Below, piece after piece: positions 45,857 through 58,006 of a DNA stretch of 64,000 nucleotides. Under the pieces are notes generated by a model that searched no databases, was not told where the DNA came from, and worked only from the letters and a program-made list of their open reading frames with translations. The first letter of the stretch is position 1; each line of letters starts with the position of its first letter. Source of the stretch: Przewalskia tangutica (taxonomy: Eukaryota; Streptophyta; Magnoliopsida; Solanales; Solanaceae); assembly GCA_029844215.1 (NCBI GenBank), contig CM056732.1, positions 49,647,007 to 49,711,006 of the forward strand. Reading direction: 5' to 3'. Made by a program: the position numbers and the translations under genes.

Positions 45857-48800
45857 CATCATGACCGAACCGGGCCGTGGTAGTGCCTTACCGGGCACCC
45901 TAGTGATACAACATCGAGAAAAACCAGTGAAATAAAAACTTAAACATACAATTAGATATGGATCAAGATAAAGAAAATAGGCCAACCAAAGCGGTTGCCT
46001 TTACGCAAATATATATATATCGACATTTGAGCGATTACAATCCTTACAACCGCCACAACAAGATTACTCTGGACCTCTAAGATTTTTACAACAACTATGA
46101 CGGGACAGGGCCCCGCCATACCCCTGAATGTACAAGAACCTACATACTCAGGGTAACATACCAAAGATAAGCCTCCGAAGGAACAGAGCTTCCCAATCTG
46201 CTGAAATGTGACCACATAAGCGGGGATCGGCGGTAGATGTACCTCTACTGCGCGTGAGCGCGGCCCGAAGGAGGTCGATCTGACAATTACCAAGTATGTG
46301 AAACTAAAAATCAGTAAATGAAATCATAATAGTCTATATAAAGCGGGGAGACATGTATGATAGCAAACTACGGTACACATATAAACAATTATATCTAGTG
46401 GGGACTCACGCCTCCAAGTCATTACTCAAATATAACTATGGGTCTCACGCCCACAACATCAATCATGCGTGGGATACCTTCCTCACTGGCCGGTCTATGA
46501 TATGATAACACCAAGAAGTACACGAACATCGGTCCCACGTGTCATAAAAGAGACCGTGCGGAAATAATCATAACATGAAGGCGACACGTGGCAAGTCGAT
46601 AACCTATACCCGATCCACCGTCCACGTAGGCGGCGGGCAAGTAAGCGGTTATGCACAGATCACAACCGTAAGTCACGAAGCTTCATCCAAACACCGACTC
46701 GCGAAGGCGACCGTGGCAAGTGCAATAACCTATACGGATCCACTGCGTCACGTGGCGGCGGGGCAATAACAGCTACGCAACCGATCACAACCGTAAGTCA
46801 CGATACTTCGCCGCGAAGCTGACACGTGGCAAGTGCGATAACCTATACCAGATCCACCTGCGTCACGTAGCTGACGGGGGCAAGTAAACAGGCTATGCAC
46901 CCGATCACAACCGTAAGTCACGATACTTCGCCATAAATAACCATAATGGTCACATGCCCACAGAATCCATCATCGGTGTAGACATGCCCATGTAACAATA
47001 ATAATGGAAGCATACCCGTGGAATCTTCCGTCACCGTGCGATCAAGTAAGTTCTCAACAAGTCAACCGGCCCTCCATCGAGAGACGCGGTAGTATAGAAA
47101 CACAATTTTTGCACAACAAAGGCTATCACAACAAACATAGGCAAGTTACACAACAACAAGCATAGGCAAGTTATACAACAACAAGCATAGGAAAGTTATA
47201 CACAACTCAAGGTGCTTTCATTTTATGTCAAAGTCCGGGTTTTAACCCTAAAGTACTACGTACGTTAAATTCCTTTTAGAGATCCATTTCTTTTACAAAG
47301 GTCACCCGATACCCGTAGTATAAAAATAGAGTGACTAACATTGTTAAGTAAACCAAAACACTTCCCTTTGTAAATCAAGTAACAATATTATTTTTCCAAA
47401 CGTTCAAGTTTGCCTAATTTCAAATGCTCAAGTTTCTCATTTTCGAAAAGGTTTCGTAGTTCATAGTTTTAATCCTTTAAAACAATTTGAGAAACATATG
47501 CCTTATGAGTGAGTAGGTTATTCTTGTTCATAACAATCTTATTAAAGTAGCCATGATCTAGAAAATGTAATATCATTTGTCTCATCTTAGCTTCTATGCA
47601 GATGGAGGTTTCTACTGGTTTTAATAATACTTAATTAGTCAAACATTTCCCTTTATTAACGCTGCAGTGGTTTGTCGATACTCTTTCTGATTTCCGAAAT
47701 CAGTAAAACATTATTCCTTTTAACAACCAAGTACTCATTACTCACGAATGAGGTTTCACACAAACATTCAGATTAATTCATTTAAGTCAAGCCTCTTATC
47801 TTTTAAGATCAAGTTTCTTAACTTCTAAAATTAGTAAACCATTATCTTTACCTCTCTTAAGACGTTATACCTAACTTCACATAAAGCTAGTATAACTCTT
47901 ATGTTTTTAGAACCAAGTATTACTCTTCTTTCAAAAAGGTTTCTTAATTCTTTTGAAATACTTCAAGATTCTTATTATTCAGGCTTAAGTCAAAAGACAT
48001 TGCCGTAAAACTACGTTCAGTTAACACACGTACGTCTACCGTACTATAATATTCTTTTAAAATATCATGCTCAAGAGTATAGGAAGAATCACATACCTCG
48101 CGACGATTATCGACTATTAGCAAAACGCTCCACGGCTATAACCCGGCTAGCCTTGTCCACCTTCCAAGTAGCACATGCTACTCACAGAACATTCAACCTA
48201 TAAAGGTTATACCAGTCTATCAAAGTCTAGACTATTCTGTAGAATATTCTTCTGACGTGATTTCAGTTCAATTCTTTTCTGTAATATCCTTCTATTACAG
48301 TTCAATTCTCTTCTATGAATCTTATATTCATTTCTAATAATACTACAGTATGTAATTTCCAATTACAATAGAAGGATAGGATTATTTACCTCGGTAAGCC
48401 CAAAATTATCCAAGTTTAAAGTCGATCCTGAGCAACGTTTAGCTCTATAAGGTGCTCCAACCGCTCCAAACAACCCTTAGAAGTTCTCTGCTTCTACTTA
48501 ACACTTCAACCGACTATGAAGGTTTTCCTTAGGGTTTCGTTTAGTGGCTAAAGGAAGTATAATAGTATTTCTGGGCTTTTCGTATAGAGGTAACCTTGGG
48601 AATACTACAAGGTATTTGGGCCAAGGTATTTGGGTATAGTAACAATACTTGGAGAGTATTCTCTACCAAGAGGGGGGGTATTTTCACGAGAACAACACCA
48701 CAAGGAGAGGGGTTGGTTTCGGCTAGCACCCCTAGGATGGGGGGGTATTTTCACGAGAACAACACCACAAGGAGGGGGGGTAGGTTTCGGCTAGCACCCT

Positions 48801-49343
48801 AGGAGGGTACTTTCGGCCAGGGGAGGGCTCTCGGCGGGGGCCTCAAGGGGAGGAGGCTGGGGCGAGAACTTGACACAAAGGGAGAGGGCTTTCAAGACTT
48901 AGAACAATTTTTGGATGAAGAAGTTCATCAACTAAGGGGGGTATTTATAGGCCAACCAATGGCCAAGATGAAGCCAAGTGCCATGCAAGTGTAGGGTGAG
49001 GATTCATCCATGTGCCCTTATCCATCTACTACACAAAATATCCTACCTAACCTTGACTAAAGAAAAGCCAAGAAAATCGTCCACTTTGGCCCAATGTTGC
49101 CGTCCAATGAGGGTGACAAGTGTCACCCTCCCGTTGGTCCAAAATATTTCATCTCTCGGAAAAATCCGCAAAAATAATAAATGACATAGCCGGAATTTTC
49201 CCTTCGCAAAGTTTGTAAAACGTTTCGTCGGAAAACGACTCTTTTCGGGGGTTGTGCACAAATTTCGAACCTTGCCTACCTTAAGGCTTAAACTTTCGTA
49301 CGTACGTCTTCACGTACATACTCCGGAAATACGGGGTATAACA
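45857..49343 (-). mobile_element. Solo LTR of the M/P family inside D's LTR
   Basis: A single 3.5 kb LTR with no internal region. D sequence continues directly on both sides. The flanks read TCTTA (45852-45856) and TCTTC (49344-49348), a probable 5-bp target duplication with one altered base; the LTR end itself reads CATCATGACC instead of TGTCACGACC. It contains a ~120-bp minisatellite (46560-46935), the conserved module in reverse (47530-47680), a repeated G-rich segment (48665-48790) and a reverse TATA near 48942. Confidence 0.82.
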
Positions 49344-49514
49344 TCTTCAAATAATGCATTTTGAGAATCCAATTCTCATCAACGAACATTTTTCCTTTCC
49401 GACGTTCGGAAGATTTTCCGTCGGAAAAACAATTCTTCCTTTCGTACCAATTTTCAAGTCTTGTGTTCTCGCGTCCATTCTCTTTTACATGTCCTGGACT
49501 TACGGGGTGTAACA
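49344..49514 (-). repeat. D 3' LTR, terminal fragment
   Basis: Near-identical to 55470-55641, ending GGGGTGTAACA against the PPT complement. Confidence 0.85.
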
Positions 49515-49550
49515 TTCTTCCCCCCTTAGAAACATTCATCCCCGAATGTT
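49515..49550 (-). promoter_or_regulatory. D PPT and hairpin
   Basis: TTCTTCCCCCCTTAG (complement of the purine tract), then AACATTC and GAATGTT arms (49531-49550) around a longer loop than in M/P. Confidence 0.75.
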
Positions 49551-50879
49551 CTTAGTTGGTTGTCAAGCTATACAAACTCCGGCACAGTCTCTTTACTATG
49601 CCTATCAATCAATACTCCACAAGACCAATGATGCCACACATGGCCACCACATAACACACATAAACATATCAATGGACCTTCCGTCTGCGGTCCCTTCTCA
49701 CAAAACACGAAGGTTACAGTCTTATCAAACACGGGATCCTTAGAGGTTCCTTTCTTTTTCCCGTACTAGGGATGACCCTGTCGTATTCTAAGTCATGGGA
49801 CTAACACTATCTGAATCCTTCAGTCGGACTCCCACTCAGCTAACTGACGTGTTCCCCCGTGTTACTCCCCCTTCTCTGTCTCACTTAGTCACCAAACTAG
49901 TTGGGACATGAACCTATAATCTACCTAGCTTAGTTTACCAACCGGTGTAAACTCTAATACTAGTAGCACCTCAATCACGAGCACATATGGACAGTGTTAC
50001 TGAATCTAAGACGGGTGTATCAACACAATTAACCTCCACTCATGGCCTAAAAAGGATTCTCTTTACCCACTTTTATTACTCATAATTATAGTCACTATAG
50101 TTCTTTTAACCCTTGTTCCTTCCTTTCTTACTTGTCATACTTTCTCGTACTTCTAAACTTATTTGAGCATACGTACAAAATTTCAAATATTGATTCTGTT
50201 CTCCAATCCTTGGAGTTACTATCCAAACTTGGCCATCGTGCTATTTGAATTTCCGCTAAGGCTCCTCTCGGTCCTTACGACCTGGTTCCGGTGGAACGCG
50301 TCCACAAACTCGTACAACGATTAACTAGACTTGGCCCTTGCATCCTCGTGACCCTATCACATAGCGGGACCATTTCCAACTGACATCACCCCATTCCATA
50401 CTATCGGTTGACCCGAAATGAGTCCATAACCCGACTCATCGTCACACTTAACTTCTCATTCTTAGTCTGAAATAAATTTCTCTTATCTCAAGGTACTTCT
50501 CACCCTATCCCCCTATTCACTAGAGGTTCGTCACATAGGCCAAAGTATTTCTACTGTACATTCTTCCCTATCGGTCTTACACTTATTATGGGGTAATTAC
50601 AACTTGTGAACTCTACACAACTATAGTCTCAGTTCACTTACCATTCTTGTCAACATTCTTCACTTTTCACTTTACTAATCAAAGTATCCCTACTACTGGT
50701 GGTACTATCACTTACAACTACTAGCAACAAGGGAAAACATATACGCTAGGGCGAAATCTGAATCTATCAATGCACGTATGATTCAAAAGAATCGAAATAT
50801 ACCTGTAACCCCATGCGATGTTGCCTCATGATCCTGCCCAGTAGCAACGTCATCTATGCGGTTCGAAGGACCGCCAGAA
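49551..50879 (-). other. D non-coding region between gag and PPT
   Basis: About 1.3 kb. The shared landmark near 50335-50355 (reverse of CACGAGGATGCAAGG) links it to the post-gag region of the other elements. No protein recognised. Confidence 0.5.
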
Positions 50880-51640
50880 CTATAAACTCCACCCTAACCT
50901 CTACCACGGCTGGTGGCATCCGAACACCGCTTACGGGGATGCGGTGTGGAGGGAAGGGAACCAACCACCGGCCTCATAGGCTGAGCCACCTCACCGGTGC
51001 TCCTTCTAAAAGGACGTACCCTCAGTATATGGCCCGGACGACCACAATAAAAACAAACACCTGTGCCATAATGACATTTTCCCAAATGACGCTTACTACA
51101 TCGGAAACACTGAGGAATAAGTGGTCTCGACTGAGAAAATCCTCTGCTCCTCTGAGAACCTCGACCCCTGGAGCTTGGACCGGCTCCTAAATACCTTGTG
51201 GGGTCAAATCTCCCACATGTGAGTTGCGGGGGTATGTATTGGGTAGGCTGGGACGAATATCTCACTCGCTGCTGAGGATGCTCGTCCAAGAACTCACCGG
51301 GATAACCAACCGGTCTAGCCTCTTCTGATTCCGCGTTGGCCTTCTACCATCCGCACACATGCATGCATCTTGGCCGAATAACCTCTGCGATGAAAGCGTA
51401 GCACCGCTATCTTGGTCAATAACATAATCGCTTCCTCGCGACCTATAGTCTTCTCTAATCGAGAAGCTGGAGGCTCGTCTTTGGGGCCTCAAAACTGGCG
51501 CAAAGAACTTCGCCATCGTGGCACAACATCCGGTATACCACAGGCATAAGCCCAATCAACTCTGAGTCCGATTGGTAGCTCACTGCTCTTGATTTGCCCA
51601 TACGGGCGACTATTGCCCTCGCTCGAGGCATAGGTAACAT
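50880..51640 (-). pseudogene. gag: Shortened gag of D with zinc-knuckle region
   Basis: Frame 50894-51289 reads YIPPQL...RGRGSQRSRGFSQSRP, then CFRCSKRHLGKC (CX2CX4HX2-3C-like) and CFYCGRPGHILRVR, a CCHC knuckle whose last Cys is Arg. Upstream, a frame from 51640 begins MLPMPRARAIVARMGKS. Only ~250 codons separate start and end, against ~425 in P3, and the capsid-like NWFDSWE/HFLPP region is not seen, so an internal deletion is likely. Confidence 0.7.
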
Positions 51641-51807
51641 AATAATACGTCGGAGAGGAATTATCTTAATAACACTCTATGTACGATCTCAGTGAGAAGA
51701 ATAAAAACCAACTCTAAATGTCCTGTAGCCTCTGTTTATGGGTGTGGCGCGCAACACACCGATAATCAAGATTCTACTAGACAACGTCTTTAGACATTCC
51801 GAGGATC

Positions 51808-51820
51808 GCTCTCGATACCA
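51808..51820 (-). promoter_or_regulatory. D primer-binding site
   Basis: GCTCTCGATACCA, complement of a tRNA-iMet-type PBS with small changes, three bases from the LTR end at 51824. Confidence 0.65.
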
Positions 51821-51823
51821 CTC

Positions 51824-54800
51824 TGTCACGCCCAACCCGGGCGTGGCGGTGCCTACAGGCACCTTCTACCTAACTGACACAAGTAAACTGCGGAACTAAA
51901 CAACACTTCTTCTTTTTTTAACATGCAAGGGCAAAGCCGAAAAGGCTGCCTTATAATATACATAAACAATGACACTACACTGCATAACGAGTCCAATCCA
52001 CATATGAATACGGACCTCAAGAGTTATCTTGAACTATGACGGACAAGGCCCGCCGTACCCATAAGCGTACAAAGCACATCTTGAAGGATCTATACCAAAA
52101 ATGATAAACTACTGAAAAGATGGAACTATCCAAAACTCTGAGCAGGGTCCTACACCTGCAGATCGCAAGCTAGCACCTAAACTGCGGCATGAGCGGCCCA
52201 AAGGAGGTCGATGCGAAGAATGTACCAAGTATGTGAATCAAAATGCATAATGAAAACATAACATCTATACAAAGCAGAGACATGTATGATAGACAAACTA
52301 CGATTACAATACATAGCGGTCATATCAAGTCAGGGACGCATGTCCTCAAAGTTACTACTCAAATATAACTATGGGTCTCACGCCCATAATATCAACCATG
52401 CCTGTGGAATTCTTCCTCACTGCCGGCAGTCCATGATATAATATAACACCAATAAGCATACATGAACACCAAGTCCCACTGTGTCTAAAAGCATGCGGGC
52501 AGTAGGAAGCGAACCACGGATCCGGCTGCATCATAAATCGGCGGGGCAAGTAGGAAAGCCAACTACGAGATCGGTCTGCGTCGACAATCGGCCGGGGCAA
52601 GTAAAGCTAACTACGAGATCGGCTGTCGTCACGAGATATGGCCGGCAAGTGCGAAAGCTATCTACCGAGCCTACCGTACCAAAGCGTAATGTAATAGGCG
52701 GGGGCAAGTACGGCTATCTACCGATCCATCCTACGACGACCATCGGCCAGGGCAAGTACAGCTCTACCGGACCATCCTGCGTCACTAAATCTCATGGAGG
52801 GCTAATCCGAGAATAACAATATACCACGCGTGGTCGCGTACCCGGAATCCCACGTCGTATAAGCATGACCATGGGGTAATACAAACAAATCCGGGAATCT
52901 AATCCACCTCCCGGTCACATGCCCCGGAATCCCACATCGTGTAAGCATGTCGAGTAATACAAATAATCCGAATCTAACCGCGTCTGTCGTATGCCCCAGA
53001 ATCCCACATTGTATAAGCATGTTCAAGGATCGGTCATAATGGAAGCATACCCGTGGAATCCCACATCACCGTCGGTACGTCCAAGTAAACTTACGACAAG
53101 ACAGTCGGCCCTCCAACCAAGAGTCTCGGCAGCGTAAAAATATAATACTTGCACTCAAAGGCTATCACAAGTACACATAGGCAAGTTCATAAAATCTTTA
53201 GACTTTCATTATCATACAAAAATGAATTTCATTCTATAAACTCAAGGTACTTTCGTTTTATATAAAAATCCGGGATTTTAACCCTAAGTACTACGTACTT
53301 CCATTCTTTTCAAAAGACTCATTTTTATATAAAACCCCAGGATACTAACACCCGTAGTATCAAGGCATGTCTATTTTCCAAACTAAGTTACTACATCTTT
53401 AGAAATTCATTTCAAGACTTGAAATGAAGTAACTTCTAATTTCACAACCTAGGCAACTCGTACCTATCAATCAAAATAGACAACTTTCTTAACCTTCCAT
53501 AAAGCCGTTATAACCAACTTCCCATAAAGCCGTTATAACCCTTTATGGTTTTTAGACAAATTCATTCTTTTTATAACCAAGAGACTTATACTTTTAAAAC
53601 CAAGTATCACATACTTTCAAATCATGTTTCTTAACTTTCAAAATACTTCAAGTCTCTTAATCTTTAGAAATCAAGTTTCTTCTACTTTCAAAATACTTCA
53701 AGTCTCTTAACTTTAGAAATCAAGTAGCTTACACTTTTAAATCTCAAGTAACTCACACCTTTAAAACAAGTCACTTCTCTTAAATCATGTCATTTCTCCT
53801 CTTTTAAATCAATTAAGTAAATCACTCCTTTGACTCCCCTAAAGCCGTTATAACAACCTTTAGGTTTTGAAACTAAGGCACTATCCAAAAGATTTGGAAA
53901 CTACTTCCTTTTCAAGACTCTATGTACTTCGAGTAAAATACTTTCACTTTTGAAAATCCAAACTTCATCAAGGTAATGGATTATAACAACTTCCAATTTA
54001 AACATCCAAAGTACATCAAGGAAGTATATATAACAACGTCTATATTAGGTAATCCAAGTACAAACAAGGAATGGATCATTTAAAGAGTAGGACTTACTTT
54101 CTTTATCATAAGGAATCATGCTAGAAGAAGAGGAGATATTTCACATACCTTTTCGGCTTAATCCACAAGCTAAGTCGAATACGCCGCACGTAGAATTGTC
54201 AACCTATAATGTCCACAACACGACTATCAACTTCTAGTTTCTAACGTAGAATAATACTAAGTATATGGTCTCTTATTCTACGAAAAATTGGGCAGCACCT
54301 CATTTGTTTCTACATGCTTTTCCACCTTTTTCAAGGCCCGATAATCAATAACCAAAATGCCACATTTAAGGATCAATACATCAACCAATAAAAGGGGATT
54401 ACATGCCTTACAATACGTGTAAAATTCTGCCCCACAATTCATACTAAGTAGTTCAATATCCAAAGCCATTCTCGGCTAACATATACAACACAAAGTCCTT
54501 TCCAATTCTTTTTCAATCCAAGTTCTTAGGTCTAACATGTTATATAGTCATAAACAACTTTAACAACTATAATTCCTTCTTTATATAACATGCGACGACT
54601 AAACTAATAACCAAATTGAATTGTAATCTCAAAGGCTAAACATACTAGTTTTCGGATTAGGGTTCCAATAGCCAAAATACTTATCAAACTTCATACTATA
54701 TACCTCATACTTGCTAATATCCATAGCTACAATAATAAGTAATCTTAATTACTAAAACGACACGATTGTTACCTTTATAAGCCCTTATAATTTCCAAGAT

Positions 54801-55641
54801 TCAACGTCGCTCCTTAGCAATTCTTAGCTCCTTTCCTTTCTGCTCCAATCCTCTATTTGAAGCCTTTAGAAGTTCACCACCAACTTCTCTTCCATTTCCA
54901 ATCCAAACTTGTGAAAAAGACTTAGGTTTTCGCCTTGCGACTAACGTGAAAACGTCGTTTTTCTGAAATCTTTATATTGAGATATCCTTACAATACCCTT
55001 AGGGACCTTGGGTTAAAGTCTTGTGAATAATGGACAAAAATTACAAAATTTTCTTGTGGATAAAATGACAAAGCCGAGAGCACTTAGTAGTGTGCAAGAA
55101 CATATGAAAATTTTCTAAGTGTTGAAGCCAAGTCTTGCACTAGTGTAGTATATATAACACAATGGAGGGTCAAGATAACAACATATGGGTGGCTAGGATG
55201 AAGAATACTTAGATAACTATCCAAGTGGCAAGTTGACTTGGTCAATTTTCTCAAGCTAGCAAGACTTGTTCATCCACAATGGTCAATGACCATTTTACCC
55301 TTGTCTTATTTTCATCCAAGACCATGTGGGGGGTGCCACGTGTCTCCCTCCCATTCGTCCATAAAATTTCGTAATCCTCGTGCGCCCCACAAAATGTAAA
55401 ATTTCTCGGGTGGGCCCCACGTGACCAAATCCGTAAAAATAAATTTCCATAATGTTAATAAGTTCCATACTCTTCAAATAATGCATTTTGAGAATCTAAT
55501 TCTCATCAACGAACATTTTTCCTTTCCGACGTTGCGAAGATTTTCTGTCGGAAAAACAATTCTTCCTTTCGTACCAATTTTCAAGTCTTGTGTTCTCGCG
55601 TCCATTATCTTATACATGTCCTGGACTTACGGGGTGTAACA
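51824..55641 (-). repeat. D 5' LTR
   Basis: 3.8 kb, from TGTCACGCCCAACC to GGGGTGTAACA. U5 hairpin GGTGCC-TACA-GGCACC at 51848-51863. A ~60-bp minisatellite (52490-52790) with GGGGCAAGTA and AACTACGAGATCGG. Reverse TATA-like GTATATATAAC near 55148. CACGTG-containing site GGTGCCACGTGTCTCCC near 55331. It lacks the GCAGCGTTAATAA module. Confidence 0.82.
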
Positions 55642-56308
55642 CCGTGTCCCAGAATGGGCCGGGCAGTATACCTTCGTGGGAAGACTTTTTATGAATTCAC
55701 CGTGTCCCATGAATGGGGTAATATTATCATGTATGGATAATCAATGTGAACTTCAAAATGAGACGTCCCTCCATAAAGGGCCGGATTATGTTATGCAAAA
55801 TACGTAAGTTATGTGTTTATGAACTTGAGGTGTTTCCTAAGTAAGTATATAAGAATTTGATTATAACTCTTATTTGAAAATGGGAAAAGATAATAATGTG
55901 CGATTAAGCTCATGAGTTGAAATGGCACGGTAGGATCTGGTATTTACTTTTTATACTTTCCCCTGCCATTCTTTTGTACAGTTATGATTTGTTTACTTTA
56001 CCTTATTTCTGTTCCATACTGCATTTTTGTTATCGACTTCTTCCGCCAGTGCGTTCATGCCGCAGTATTAGGTACACAGGTTGGTGATCCTTGCTCTTAG
56101 GATCTCTGTTCAGTTTTTGGGAAAAAGCTTCATTTACTCCGGAGGCTTACCTTTTGGTACGGATCCCTGTTGTTGTAGATTATGTACATTCAGGGGTGTG
56201 ACGGGGCCCTGTCCCGTCACAGTTGTTAAGTCAAATTCTTAGAGGTCTGTAGTCATATCTTGTGGGTCGGTTTGTAAAAGAAAAAAAAAAGGATGTAACT
56301 GCTTTTGG

Positions 56309-56358
<50 letters not shown>

Positions 56359-56496
56359 ATGGAGGTAGCCTTATCTACTGGTTGTTTATTTCTGAAAATG
56401 TACGTTATGAGTTTCATGTATGTTCCTGATTTTCTCGATGTATACACGTAAGGGTGCCTGTGTAGGGTACCCGATGTCCGGGGTCGGGTCGTGACA
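55642..56496 (+). repeat. E: LTR tail of another element, cut by D
   Basis: The U5 end of a plus-strand LTR with the TGCGTTCATGCCGCAG, GGGGCCCTGTCCCGTC and GGTGCC/GGTACC (56453-56471) landmarks, ending GGTCGTGACA. The expected PBS does not follow; the sequence switches to an unrelated repeat a few bases later. Confidence 0.75.
56310..56354. repeat. (TA)n microsatellite
   Basis: About 22 TA dinucleotides without interruption, inside the E LTR at the place where related LTRs have a short TATGTATATA. Confidence 0.97.
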
Positions 56497-57204
56497 AAGT
56501 TAATTTCCAAGCAATCAAAACAACTATTGAATAAATCTTAACTATATGAAGAAGAAACCAAATTAATGCATTAAGTCATAAAGACGAGGTTCAAGCGATT
56601 CGAAAGGAAAGCCCTAAATAAAGTTTAGCTCCTAGCCATAGACATGCTAAGAACCAAAAGATTATACAACATAAACTGAAAGTAAATAAAGTAAAGAAAG
56701 AAAAATACTTAAGAACAAGTCTCTAATCTTGAAGCCTCTAAAAAATTATGTTATGTAAAAAATTAGGGATTGTGTCACCTTGAAAAATCTGCCCAAAGGG
56801 CCTTTTATAGCCTCCCAAAACGTGTTCCACTTTCCTTCTATGCCTTGGCCCATTCCTTTTCGGATTTGGCAAAATTCCCGCGTTGGCGCCACGGCCCTGC
56901 AGACTGGCGTCGTGGCTCCGAAACTCCTGCAGCTTCTCAGTATATTGGGCGACGTGGCCCTGCAGTCTCTGATTGATTGGCGCCATGGCGCGCCACTCTC
57001 GCCTGGGATGTCAACTTTCGTCTCTTTTGGCTCTGAACCTCCTTTTCGCCCTCTTTTGCTTATTTTCTCCACGTTGCCTTTTTAAACCACTGTGACTCAA
57101 AAAAAAAGAAAAATTATCCTAACACGACGCATATTTGGACAAAAACGGGTCAAATACTAACTAAAAATGACTCAAAAGGCGTATATAAAATATGCCTAGA
57201 TTAC
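56497..57204. other. Unclassified repeat-like insertion
   Basis: Sits between the E LTR end and the G remnant. The left half is A-rich. The middle (56880-57000) has repeated CCTGCAGACTGGCGTCG-like phrases and a GGCGCCATGGCGCGCC core. The right part ends in GGCGTATATAAAATATGCC, a hairpin-like end. Overlapping frames on both strands (up to 108 codons) show no known domain. Confidence 0.4.
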
Positions 57205-58006
57205 TATATCCAAACTTGGTCATTATACTTAGATTCAATTTCTTTTAAGGCCCTTCTACTCTCACGACCGGTTCTCGTGGAACGCGTCCACGAACTCGTC
57301 TGACGATTAACTAGATTTGGGCCTTGCATCCTCGTGACCTATCACGTGGCGGGACCATCTCCAACCGACTTACCATTCCATGCTACGGATTGACCTGCAC
57401 TGGCCTGACCCACCCATAGTCACACTTAACTCTCATTCTTGGTCTGAAATAATCTTACTACCCGAGAAGGCCTTGTACATCTAAGGTCTCAGCGGTTATC
57501 AATATTCTAAGGTTCACAATTATTCCATGTCCCAAGCTTACATTATCAGTCCCCACATACGGGTAAGGTAGTTTCTCATAATCTCAAAATCACGCTGTCT
57601 TAACCATAACAACCCTATTTACTTCATACCAATATTATTCACACATATCACTTAAGTGTACAACACGGCTTAATCTAACAACATGGTATGTCCTTAAGTC
57701 AATTGAACCTGATCTTTCAAGAGTCTATCAAAATCATAGTCAGTTCATAACCTGATCTTAGTTAGTTTATTGAATCCACACCTAGTCTTTATATATGTAC
57801 TAATTTTGATACCAACTCATGGTAATTCATAATCATTTCAAGCAACACACAGGGCCCCAAATAAATACGCTCGTACAGATATAAATCATCATTATACCAA
57901 CTATACAATAGTTTTACCAACCTGGATACGAAGTCCATATAATCCTTTCTGGGCAACTGTTGCCTTTCTCATAGCTGCAACCACAATAATACGTTAGGGA
58001 AAAAAC
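57205..58006 (-). mobile_element. G: post-gag remnant of another element
   Basis: Matches the post-gag non-coding region of D in reverse (about 50220-50700), with CCTTGCATCCTCGTGACC near 57323. It ends where P3 begins, with AAAAC as the left half of a possible target duplication. Confidence 0.65.

Larger units (their letters stand above)
21763..55641 (-). mobile_element. D: older, TR-GAG-like element with several nested insertions
   Basis: The left (3') LTR is in pieces at 21763-23480, 45752-45856 and 49344-49514. The internal region is 49515-51823 and the 5' LTR is 51824-55641. M3 (with P2 and the LINE inside it) and a solo LTR split the 3' LTR. The LTR starts TGTTACACCCCGTAAG, a subfamily distinct from M/P. 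D itself interrupts LTR E, which resumes at 55642. Confidence 0.7.

Noticed and set aside
56780..57085. 101-codon plus and 108-codon minus frames in the GC-rich repeat
   Set aside because: Both strands are open over the same repetitive stretch and neither shows a known domain or codon signal.
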